Both the position numbers and the translations under genes were made by a program. Below, in pieces: positions 56,085-64,000 of a stretch of 64,000 nucleotides of DNA; positions within the stretch are counted from its first letter, which is position 1, and every line of letters starts with the position of its first letter. Source of the stretch: Psychrosphaera sp. (lineage in GTDB: Bacteria > Pseudomonadota > Gammaproteobacteria > Enterobacterales > Alteromonadaceae); contig JAOHFM010000002.1 in assembly GCA_028098005.1 (NCBI GenBank), forward strand, positions 7,388 through 71,387, given 5' to 3'. The notes under the pieces were generated by a model that saw only the letters and a list, made by a program, of their open reading frames with translations, ran no database searches and was not told the origin of the DNA.

Positions 56085-56738
56085 TTATTGAATCGGTATT
56101 AACACTTCATTTTTACGGTACATAGGTAAGGTCATTGGGCCATTATAAGCTGCTGTATAAGGCTTTCCTGTAACGGTATAATTATTCTGCCTTAAGTAAC
56201 TCATCAAAATATTAGTGTGCTTTTTTACGTTACTGTCGCTTAGCGTCCAACTAAAAGTAATCGCAGCCACTTTGTAGTTCTTAACTTCTGATACTTTTAC
56301 TTTTGGGTTATTCGGTATAGGTGTCGAGTTGTAAGTAAAACTGTCAGGCATGACAAAGGACATGACATTACCGTCATCAGAAGCAGCCACGTCACTGCTC
56401 ATGAACACAGGTGCCGTCATGGAAATCTTCATTCCTTCGTTAGTGGCGGCATCATTGCCCATATAAACAGGCGCTGTCATTGCTATTTCCCGCTGACCAG
56501 AATTGTCACCCGCTATGTAATTGAATAATCGCCTGAAAGCACTGTTTCTACCATCATTATCCATACTCGTAGAGACAAGAACCATTGACTGATACTCGCG
56601 TATTTCTATTTTAGTCTCGCTCTTATTATCTAAATCGGCTTTCAGCAATTTATAAGGAGCAGACTCTACGCCAGCTTCGCCTACGATTGAGCAACCTGCA
56701 AGAAGTGTGGTTACAAAAATTGTTAGTAGCTTATTCAC
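56085..56738 (-). CDS. SOUL-family heme-binding lipoprotein
   Basis: The 217-residue protein has a lipobox (TLLAGCS) and matches the SOUL family: FRRLFNYIAGDNSGQREIAMTAPVYM, then a repeated KISMTAPVFM and SFVMPDSF. SOUL proteins bind heme or porphyrin in some species. The two near-copies of TAPV.M are typical. No neighbouring heme gene is present. Confidence 0.85.
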   Translation of the reverse strand: MNKLLTIFVTTLLAGCSIVGEAGVESAPYKLLKADLDNKSETKIEIREYQSMVLVSTSMDNDGRNSAFRRLFNYIAGDNSGQREIAMTAPVYMGNDAATNEGMKISMTAPVFMSSDVAASDDGNVMSFVMPDSFTYNSTPIPNNPKVKVSEVKNYKVAAITFSWTLSDSNVKKHTNILMSYLRQNNYTVTGKPYTAAYNGPMTLPMYRKNEVLIPIQ

Positions 56739-56857
56739 AATATTTCCTTATTACGAGTTTGTTTAAAAGCGTTTAAACACGATTAGTTTTATTTCTATAA
56801 CTTACGTAACAAGTGAGGTTTGGTATCAATTTTATTATTATTCTGTTTTTACTGTTT

Positions 56858-57283
56858 TTATTTGGCCATTTTTTGAAACCCTAGCCAGCCGGCCATTGCA
56901 CAAACACTAGTGAGGAAAATGCCCCAAAGCCAGTCAACACTCATGATGAATAATGAGAAACCTTCCAAGATACTGTAGCTCGTTAAGTTATAAGCACCAT
57001 AACTGGCTAACCCTAGCAATGCACCATCAATACCAGCGTAATAAACAGGCTTGTCTCTATTTGCCACAACAGCCAGTATAAAAGTCACGCCACCATACAA
57101 AAAATAGAATGCTAACCAAGGCCATATTATGAACTCGGTTCGCATCAATCCTTGCATTTCTTGTTGGTACCAATCACCTGATATGAAACTGAACCAGACT
57201 AAATCTAAAACACCAAAACAAACAAAAATGGCCAGCAGTGATACACAAATACTCGGGAAAAACTTGATGATATTGTCACGCAT
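56858..57283 (-). CDS. DUF2177 membrane protein
   Basis: The 141-residue protein has four hydrophobic helices (about 10-30, 50-73, 80-103 and 110-135), with LDLVWFSFISGDWYQQEM, GIDGALLGLASYGAYNLTSYSIL and SVDWLWGIFLTSV, which fit DUF2177. No function is assigned to this family. It is 119 bases upstream of the SOUL gene on the same strand. Confidence 0.82.
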   Translation of the reverse strand: MRDNIIKFFPSICVSLLAIFVCFGVLDLVWFSFISGDWYQQEMQGLMRTEFIIWPWLAFYFLYGGVTFILAVVANRDKPVYYAGIDGALLGLASYGAYNLTSYSILEGFSLFIMSVDWLWGIFLTSVCAMAGWLGFQKMAK

Positions 57284-57366
57284 TTAAAGTAACTCCATGT
57301 TAAAAAGGTTACGTTGTTATTCATAACCCATGAATGTCCGATCAAAACTCGTGATAGGCACGATCA

Positions 57367-57392
57367 AAAAAGGCACAGTAAATGTGCCTTTT
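57367..57392 (-). terminator. Terminator after acnB
   Basis: On the minus strand AAAAGGCACA pairs with TGTGCCTTTT around TTTAC, followed by two further T. It lies about 80 bases past the acnB stop. Confidence 0.82.
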
Positions 57393-57472
57393 CATTTTTA
57401 CTTAAATAACTCAGCGAGTGCAATATATAAAGCGTAACTCGCTGCGTTATTTAAATATATACCGCTCAAATA

Positions 57473-60067
57473 TTAAACCGCTTTTTGAACAATCACTTTT
57501 TCAGCTTTGTCCGTGTATTGCGTCATTTTATGGAAGTTAAGGTAACGGTATGTATCTGCCGCTGTTGTATCAATGTGCTTCGCGTATTCCATGTACTCTG
57601 CAACTGTTGGGATTTTACCCATGATTGCGCCAGCCGCTGCTAGTTCAGCAGACGTTAGGTATACATTTGCACCTGTACCAAGACGGTTCGGGAAGTTACG
57701 AGTAGAAGTAGAAAGTACCGTAGCACCATCTGCAACACGCGCTTGGTTACCCATACATAGTGAACAACCAGGAGTTTCAATACGAACCCCAGCTTTACCA
57801 TATGTGAAGTAGTAACCTTCTTCTGTTAACTGGTCACGGTCCATCTTCGTTGGTGGAGCAACCCAAGTACGAGTTGGTAATACACCGCCAAAGTTCGCCA
57901 TTAATTTACCAGCAGCACGGAAGTGGCCAATGTTAGTCATACAAGAACCAATGAATACTTCATCAATGCTAGTGCCCGCAACGTCAGATAACAGTTTCGC
58001 GTCATCTGGGTCATTTGGACAACAAACAATAGGCTCTTTAATATCGTTAAGATCGATTTCTAGCACGTGTGCGTATTCTGCATCAGCGTCCGCTTCCATC
58101 AATGACGGGTTGTCTAACCACTCTTGCATTGCGTTGATACGACGCTCAATAGTACGTACATCACCGTAACCTTCAGAGATCATCCACTTAAGCATAACGA
58201 TGTTAGAGTTTAAGTACTCAGCAACCGCTTCTTCGTCCATCTTGATTGAACAACCTGCCGCAGAACGTTCTGCAGAAGCATCAGATAATTCGAATGCTTG
58301 CTCAACTGTTAAGCCTTTAAGGCCTTCGATTTCAAGAACACGGCCAGAGAATTCGTTTACTTTACCTGCTTTAGCAACAGTAAGTAGACCTTCTTTGATT
58401 CCGTAGTAAGGGATTGCATGAACAAGGTCACGTAACGTGATGCCCGGTTGCATTTCACCTTTAAAACGAACCAATACTGATTCAGGCATATCAAGAGGCA
58501 TAACACCTGTTGCTGCAGCAAATGCCACTAGACCAGAACCGGCAGGGAAAGAAATACCAAGAGGGAAACGAGTATGTGAGTCACCACCAGTACCAACTGT
58601 GTCTGGCAACAACATACGGTTTAACCATGAGTGAATTACACCGTCACCTGGACGAAGTGATACACCGCCACGGTTCATGATGAAGTCTGGTAATGTATGA
58701 TGCGTGTTAACATCAACTGGCTTAGGATAAGCAGATGTGTGACAGAAAGACTGCATTGTTAAATCAGCTTGGAAACCAAGACATGCAAGATCTTTAAGTT
58801 CGTCACGAGTCATAGGACCTGTTGTATCCTGTGAACCAACCGTAGTCATCTTAGGCTCACAGTACTGACCTGCGCGAACACCTTCAACACCACAAGCTTT
58901 ACCAACCATTTTTTGAGCTAGCGTGTAACCTTTTGAAGATTCCGCTGTGTCAGTTGGTAATGCAAAAATATCAGTTGCTTCAAGGCCAAGTACTTCACGA
59001 GCACGAGTTGTTAAACCACGACCAATGATTAGTGGGATACGACCGCCAGCACGAACTTCGTCTAACAATACTTTTGATAGCTCAAACGTAGAGATAACTT
59101 CGTCAGTACCAGAGCGTTTAACAACGCCTTCATATGGGAAAATGTCGATTACGTCGCCCATTTCCATTTTTTGAACGTCTAGTTCAATTGGTAGTGCACC
59201 TGAGTCTTCCATTGTGTTGTAGAAGATTGGGGCAATTTTGCCACCTAGACACACACCACCAGCACGCTTGTTAGGAACATTAGGGATATCATCGCCCATG
59301 AACCATAAAACTGAGTTTGTTGCAGACTTACGAGAAGAGCCAGTACCAACAACGTCACCAACATAAGCTAACGGAATACCGTCTTCTTGAAGTTGTTTAA
59401 TTTGCTCAATTGGACCAATTGTTCCAGGTTGATCTGGATTAATACCTTCACGTTCCATTTTTAACATTGCTGTTGCATGTAATGGAATGTCTGGACGAGA
59501 CCATGCATCTGGTGCAGGAGACAAGTCATCTGTATTTGTTTCGCCAGTTACTTTAAATACTTTAACAGTAATTTTTTCAGCAACTTTTGGCTTGTTTAAG
59601 AACCATTCAGCATTTGCCCATGATTCCATAACTTCTTTTGCAGTTGCGTTACCAGCATCAGCTTTGTCTTTAACGTCAAAAAACGCATCAAACATAAGTA
59701 ATGTTTTCTTAAGGCCGGTAGCAGCAGTTGATGCCAGTTCTGCATCATCTAGCAAATCGATCATTGGTTGGATGTTGTAACCACCAAGCATTGTACCCAG
59801 TAATTCAGTTGCTTTTTCAGCAGACAGAATTGGAGAACTTGCTTCGCTTTTTGCAACAGCAGCTAAAAAGCCTGCTTTTACGTAAGCGGCATCGTCAACA
59901 CCTGGAGGCACACGGTTTGTTAACAAGTCTAAAATGAATTCTTCTTCGCCAGCTGGCGGGTTCTTAATTAGCTCTACTAAGTCAGCTACTTGAGCTGCAT
60001 CTAGTGGCTTAGGAACGATACCTTCAGCGGCACGTTCTTCAACATGTTTACGATATTCTTGAAGCAC
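57473..60067 (-). CDS. acnB: Aconitate hydratase B
   Basis: AcnB is the main tricarboxylic acid cycle aconitase and may also bind RNA when its cluster is lost. The GTG at 60067 gives [16 protein letters not shown], the standard start, with AGAGGA upstream; a longer frame adds 13 residues that have no match. The 864-residue protein has the HEAT-like N-terminal domain, the swivel ([34 protein letters not shown] is its core) and cluster cysteines in [12 protein letters not shown] [13 protein letters not shown] and [10 protein letters not shown]. Length is one residue from E. coli AcnB. Confidence 0.96.
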   Translation of the reverse strand: MLQEYRKHVEERAAEGIVPKPLDAAQVADLVELIKNPPAGEEEFILDLLTNRVPPGVDDAAYVKAGFLAAVAKSEASSPILSAEKATELLGTMLGGYNIQPMIDLLDDAELASTAATGLKKTLLMFDAFFDVKDKADAGNATAKEVMESWANAEWFLNKPKVAEKITVKVFKVTGETNTDDLSPAPDAWSRPDIPLHATAMLKMEREGINPDQPGTIGPIEQIKQLQEDGIPLAYVGDVVGTGSSRKSATNSVLWFMGDDIPNVPNKRAGGVCLGGKIAPIFYNTMEDSGALPIELDVQKMEMGDVIDIFPYEGVVKRSGTDEVISTFELSKVLLDEVRAGGRIPLIIGRGLTTRAREVLGLEATDIFALPTDTAESSKGYTLAQKMVGKACGVEGVRAGQYCEPKMTTVGSQDTTGPMTRDELKDLACLGFQADLTMQSFCHTSAYPKPVDVNTHHTLPDFIMNRGGVSLRPGDGVIHSWLNRMLLPDTVGTGGDSHTRFPLGISFPAGSGLVAFAAATGVMPLDMPESVLVRFKGEMQPGITLRDLVHAIPYYGIKEGLLTVAKAGKVNEFSGRVLEIEGLKGLTVEQAFELSDASAERSAAGCSIKMDEEAVAEYLNSNIVMLKWMISEGYGDVRTIERRINAMQEWLDNPSLMEADADAEYAHVLEIDLNDIKEPIVCCPNDPDDAKLLSDVAGTSIDEVFIGSCMTNIGHFRAAGKLMANFGGVLPTRTWVAPPTKMDRDQLTEEGYYFTYGKAGVRIETPGCSLCMGNQARVADGATVLSTSTRNFPNRLGTGANVYLTSAELAAAGAIMGKIPTVAEYMEYAKHIDTTAADTYRYLNFHKMTQYTDKAEKVIVQKAV

Positions 60068-60234
60068 AATGATGTCCTCTTGTTTTTTATAGGTGTCACT
60101 TCGCACAAAGTAACTATAGACATGAATGTCAGAAAGCGGCTAATTATAGAGACTGGCGGACCTAAAAGAAATAACCTGAACGATATTTAGCTATATTTTG
60201 AATATAAATATTCGTGATGATGTGACAATTAATA

Positions 60235-60266
60235 TTGCCACCTATCTGCAGAAGCATAGGTGGCAA
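60235..60266. other. Strong hairpin between the S8 protease gene and acnB
   Basis: TTGCCACCTAT (60235-60245) pairs perfectly with ATAGGTGGCAA (60256-60266) around a ten-base loop. It lies just after the protease stop on the minus strand. No T-run follows, so it may act as a mRNA 3' end protector or a poor terminator. Confidence 0.6.
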
Positions 60267-60289
60267 GGCATTAAGCATATTTATAGAGT

Positions 60290-63200
60290 TTATTTACGAA
60301 TCAACAACTTGTTTATTAATTGAGCTCGTTTGATAAATACCAAAGCAAATATCATTAAAATCATCATTGGCGATGAACTGCCGCTGGATTTTTTCGCTGG
60401 TGTGGTCACAGGTACCACAGCTGCCTTTTTATTTAAACGGATTGTCGCCTGTTCAGAAACTTCAACATCGCCGTCTGTAATAGACACAGTAATAACGCCT
60501 GATGTTGCAGTTGATGAACTGTAAGTAACCTCAATTTCCTGACCAACAATAAAGTCGCCAGAAGTGCTGTCCGTTGCAAACCCATCAGGTAACGACCAGA
60601 AGTAAACAATCTCACTATCTACATCAAACCCTGTTGCTGAAATAGTAATAGTATCTCCCTCTGTAATACTACTCGGCACATTTAAAGCAGTAATAACCGG
60701 CGCGTCATTAACGGGTGTCACCATTACATTCACGCTTGCGGTTGATTTTCTACCATTGCTATTTGTTACCGAATACTCAAATGAGTCTGTGCCAAAATAA
60801 TCGGTGTTGGGCTCATAAGTAAATTCACCACTATTGATTAACACAACACCATTTGTTGGCTCGCTATCGAGCGTCAAGCTCGCACTGTCTATAGAAAAAT
60901 CTTCTTCATTAACAAATACATTTGTTAAACGCCCTTCATCACCTACACGCGACACGATACCAGCGCGATCACCCGTCAAATCATTATCTAGTACACTAAC
61001 AGTAACCACCCCATCTTCTTCAACACTCACGTTGTCATTAACTGCAAATTCCGAATCAAATTCAACATTGTTGATAGAAAAGTCTACAACTAAGCTTTCA
61101 GCTTCTTGATAATCAAAGGTAATACCGCCTGTAGAAGAGGATACTGCTGACTCACCTTGCCCATTAAACCAATAAGAATAACCAATTGAACTATCTGGTG
61201 ACTCTAGACCAACAGTGTAATAGTTAGGCTGCTCTTGTATGTCGATGTAATTAAACCAAATATTGTCTGTACCTTGCTCTAGAATCACTTGAAATGTAAA
61301 CGCAACGCTTTCATTGGATACGCCCCAGTAATCAGTACCAAAACCTTGAGAGTCACTAATCCACAGTTGCACTTGGTGCCATTGAATCACTAAATACTCT
61401 TTACCATCCTGAGAGTAATTCAGATAATACAAACTTCCTCCGCCGGTATCAGATGCACTTGAATCATCGACATCATCCAAATCAAAGTCCGTCCAAAATG
61501 GTGCTACAACACCAGTTACTTCAGCTTCAGCGGGCACATTGCGGTTAGTAGATAAATTTAACGTTGCTGAAACTGAACTGCCTATGATCAAAAGCCCATT
61601 TTCACTCACTGTAAGTTTAGATTGAGATTCGCCAAAATATTCAAACTCGAAGGGCAATTCAAAAGTAAACTCGTCACACCCGTTTGAACAAGCCACCAAA
61701 TTGGAATTAAGCGATGCGTCACTTAGGTTTATATCAATGGGCAGATCATTAGATACCGCAAATGCAGCTGGGGCTAAGTTTGAGTTAACCACAACACTGG
61801 AAGTTGTTTTTTCTATTGACGTAGCTTGCACTGATTGCACTGAGTCTACATCAAACGAAGCACCACCTATTGCGTCTAATTCAACTTTAAAGTCATTGCT
61901 TGATGTTATATTAGTGGTTTCCAATCTGTAACTTTCTGTGCCATCTCCGCTTCCTGTTTGCGTTAATGTTATTTGACTACTGTTCTCACTACCTTGGGAT
62001 ATAGCGATGGCTTGTGTCAGCGTCTGACCCGCGGAGCTTATCCATACTAACTGCCCAAAATACCAACCTGGAGCTGCATCTAAAGGTAATTCAAAGTTAA
62101 CTATATAATCAGATTCTGAGTTTTCAGCGTTTAAAGTGATGGCGGCCGGTGATACCGCCCCTTCTACCAATTCACTGAACATCTCAACTTCACCAGTCCA
62201 AGTTTCGTTTGCCGAAGACATTGTAATCAATTTATTGGAAACGCGGCATAGTATAAAGCACTTGTTGTTAGCCAAATTAGGCGTTTCAGCATAAGTGGTC
62301 AATTCTAGTGCTCGCTCAATATTCAATCGACCTGAACCTGTTTCAAACGCGGTAGCGAACCGAGTGTCTGTTGTATCTGTAACACCATTATCAACACTGT
62401 TAATAAGAATGTTTTTAATTTGCACCGCTGTTAAGTCGTTATCATATTGTTTTAACAACGCAGCAGCCCCAGACACCATTGGGGTTGCCATGCTGGTGCC
62501 GCCAAGATAAATGTAATCCAAGTCAGTGCTAATTTCGTCATCTGGTGATGTGGCTGACAAAATAAGATCGCCGGGCGCTGACATATCGGGCTTTATAAAA
62601 CCGTCATCGCCATTGGGACCAATTGAACTAAAGCCAGAAACAATGTCTGCGAGATCTGGATCACTGGACGTTTCATTTCGACCATTCATTGAAAAGGTAC
62701 CTGAAGCGTTGCTATCAAGAAAGTCGATAATTCGCTCACCATCAACATCACTAACGAATACAGCTGGGATGTTGACACTTGAATCCAATTGCATTCTAAC
62801 TAAAGCGCCAGGCACATTATTAATAACAACGAGTGCGTCAGCGCCTGCCTGTTGGGCAAACCCTGCTTTTTCAGAGAATGTACAGATCCCTCGATTTACA
62901 ATGGCGACTTTATTCGATAGAGACCCTGATGACCAAGCTCTACAGCCCAGTTGGTCTTCATCTGAAGCCAGCACGCCTCTGCCATCGAAACTCGTACCAT
63001 CTATATGACCTTCACCAGGAAGAGAAACAGCCTTGTTGTTACCAAACTCAAGAATATAACCGGCAATAATATCTGTTGTAGTTGATGCTACCGTGATGCC
63101 AGATTCGATACACCCTGGACAACCTATAGACTTTGGACCTAACTCACCTTCATTACCCGCTGCAGATACCACAACAATATTGTCTTGCTCTAATTGATTA

Positions 63201-64000
63201 AATACAGACTTGTAAATGGAGTTATTCGGAGAGCCACCGGCGTTAGAGCCCCAGCTATTATTTATAATGTGCGCGCCATCTTTAGCTGCATCATTTAATG
63301 CCGCCAAAAGACCAGCTGAATCACCATTACCATCTTGCCCCCAAAGAGCCTTATAAACCATTAAATAAGCACCCGGTGCAACACCTACAATTGTTTCGCC
63401 AGTGTCCGTAACCACCTCTCTGCCTGTTGCAATACCTGCAACATGGGAACCGTGGCCACTCAACGCTTGTGGAGAATCGAACTCTTCTTCATCTGTTGAT
63501 GAAGGTGGGTAAAATCGGGCGGTGATTAGCTTGTTGTTGCAGAACGATGGAACGTCAGCACAGTAATCGTCGGATGCCTTAGAGGCTGGCGCTGTCATCC
63601 CTGAGTCTCTAAACATCGGATTGTCAGGATTTATGCCTGAGTCAATGATTGCTATTTTTATTCCTTTGCCAGCCATAGACTGACCACCTACTTTATCCCA
63701 AGCTTCATAAGCATTTATAAGTGGTAACGCATGGTCTAGTTTTGCGCTGTAAGTTTCTACAGGATAAGCAGCTTTCACATTTGGTAAGCTTCTAACCTGT
63801 TCCAATGACATAGTGGTTTCTAGCGCAACCCCATTTAAAACAAAGTCGTACTCGGCATAAACTTGAGCTGATTTGTCTTTTTTCGCAGCGGCATATTTAA
63901 TATCTAAACGCTGTTTACTTTGAGCTTGCTGGGTCACACGATACGAATTAATTTGTTTTGAGGCCGCTTGCACGCTACTGAGTGAATTGGCTTTTGCAAC
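60290..64000 (-). CDS. Secreted S8 (subtilisin) protease, N-terminus outside window
   Basis: The frame is open to the window edge, so the start and signal peptide lie beyond it; at least 1236 residues are present. Counting from a GTG at 63973, order is: an I9-like propeptide end, the S8 domain with D111 (IIDSGIN), H177 (GHGSHVAG), N239 and S494 (GGTSMATP), a PA domain insert at about 320-430, several beta-sandwich domains (cadherin-like repeats, EYSVTNSNGRKSTASVNV and PVNDAPVIT), and a C-terminal GlyGly-CTERM-like tail (SSGSSSP, hydrophobic helix, Lys/Arg). That tail suggests rhombosortase processing and type II secretion. It is a large extracellular serine protease. Confidence 0.9.
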   Translation of the reverse strand, partial: VAKANSLSSVQAASKQINSYRVTQQAQSKQRLDIKYAAAKKDKSAQVYAEYDFVLNGVALETTMSLEQVRSLPNVKAAYPVETYSAKLDHALPLINAYEAWDKVGGQSMAGKGIKIAIIDSGINPDNPMFRDSGMTAPASKASDDYCADVPSFCNNKLITARFYPPSSTDEEEFDSPQALSGHGSHVAGIATGREVVTDTGETIVGVAPGAYLMVYKALWGQDGNGDSAGLLAALNDAAKDGAHIINNSWGSNAGGSPNNSIYKSVFNQLEQDNIVVVSAAGNEGELGPKSIGCPGCIESGITVASTTTDIIAGYILEFGNNKAVSLPGEGHIDGTSFDGRGVLASDEDQLGCRAWSSGSLSNKVAIVNRGICTFSEKAGFAQQAGADALVVINNVPGALVRMQLDSSVNIPAVFVSDVDGERIIDFLDSNASGTFSMNGRNETSSDPDLADIVSGFSSIGPNGDDGFIKPDMSAPGDLILSATSPDDEISTDLDYIYLGGTSMATPMVSGAAALLKQYDNDLTAVQIKNILINSVDNGVTDTTDTRFATAFETGSGRLNIERALELTTYAETPNLANNKCFILCRVSNKLITMSSANETWTGEVEMFSELVEGAVSPAAITLNAENSESDYIVNFELPLDAAPGWYFGQLVWISSAGQTLTQAIAISQGSENSSQITLTQTGSGDGTESYRLETTNITSSNDFKVELDAIGGASFDVDSVQSVQATSIEKTTSSVVVNSNLAPAAFAVSNDLPIDINLSDASLNSNLVACSNGCDEFTFELPFEFEYFGESQSKLTVSENGLLIIGSSVSATLNLSTNRNVPAEAEVTGVVAPFWTDFDLDDVDDSSASDTGGGSLYYLNYSQDGKEYLVIQWHQVQLWISDSQGFGTDYWGVSNESVAFTFQVILEQGTDNIWFNYIDIQEQPNYYTVGLESPDSSIGYSYWFNGQGESAVSSSTGGITFDYQEAESLVVDFSINNVEFDSEFAVNDNVSVEEDGVVTVSVLDNDLTGDRAGIVSRVGDEGRLTNVFVNEEDFSIDSASLTLDSEPTNGVVLINSGEFTYEPNTDYFGTDSFEYSVTNSNGRKSTASVNVMVTPVNDAPVITALNVPSSITEGDTITISATGFDVDSEIVYFWSLPDGFATDSTSGDFIVGQEIEVTYSSSTATSGVITVSITDGDVEVSEQATIRLNKKAAVVPVTTPAKKSSGSSSPMMILMIFALVFIKRAQLINKLLIRK

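Noticed and set aside
60068..60106. Longer AcnB N-terminus from 60106
   Set aside because: The GTG at 60067 gives the standard AcnB start with AGAGGA upstream and nearly the E. coli length.

Overview
The window looks like ordinary chromosome from a marine gammaproteobacterium of the Alteromonadales type (low-to-middling GC, many Ala/Ser-rich envelope proteins). This rests on gene order and protein similarity: rpsU-yqeY-dnaG-rpoD, trmJ-cysE-iscRSUA-hscBA-fdx, smpB/ratA-rnfH/bamE, nudF-yqiB-yqiA-parE-parC next to tolC, a type II secretion gspAB pair and a secreted S8 protease. I cannot name the genus. There is no prophage, insertion sequence, integrase or CRISPR array.

Layout. 1-6.6 kb: the end of an HD-GYP-like gene, gspA-gspB, cca, uppP, folB, plsY and tsaD. 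6.7-11.5 kb: the macromolecular synthesis cluster rpsU-yqeY-dnaG-rpoD. 11.7-12.8 kb: plsC-rraB. 12.9-20.4 kb: a six-gene operon, reading leftward, for a MacB/LolCDE-like ABC exporter (adaptor, ATPase, two permeases) ending in its own NtrC-type regulator and histidine kinase. A near-consensus sigma-54 promoter with two upstream dyads precedes it. 20.5-28.6 kb: nudF-yqiB-yqiA-parE-(TPR/degenerate GGDEF)-parC, all leftward. 28.8-33.5 kb: tolC, an LpxL-type acyltransferase, a TcpQ-domain protein and a VWA-domain lipoprotein. 33.5-36.5 kb: TANGO2-like and DinB-like genes, then smpB, ratA-rnfH and bamE. 36.7-41.7 kb: a membrane dipeptidase, four consecutive lipoprotein genes (three of them FlgO-like paralogues), tRNA-Arg(CCT) and a PAP2 phosphatase. 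41.8-48.5 kb: ygiQ, a DUF2750 gene, suhB and a MASE1-CHASE hybrid kinase. 48.6-55.9 kb: the isc iron-sulfur operon with cysE and trmJ. 56-64 kb: a SOUL-family lipoprotein, a DUF2177 membrane protein, acnB and a large S8 protease cut by the window edge.

The observations most worth a second look are: (1) the sigma-54 promoter plus paired dyads at 20316-20422, which suggest a self-regulated exporter operon; (2) yqiB, whose conserved N-terminus is reachable from an ATG only by a -1 shift on a dnaX-like A_AAA_AAG site in a run of nine A; (3) the tandem FlgO-like lipoprotein cluster away from any flagellar genes; and (4) hairpins at several junctions of the isc operon. Several start codons differ from the longest reading frame (plsY, tsaD, acnB, fdx, trmJ, suhB, ygiQ, parC-upstream gene, exporter adaptor); the reasons are in each entry. 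No gap between genes exceeds 300 bases. All functional calls come from reading the sequence and from family knowledge; no database search was run.
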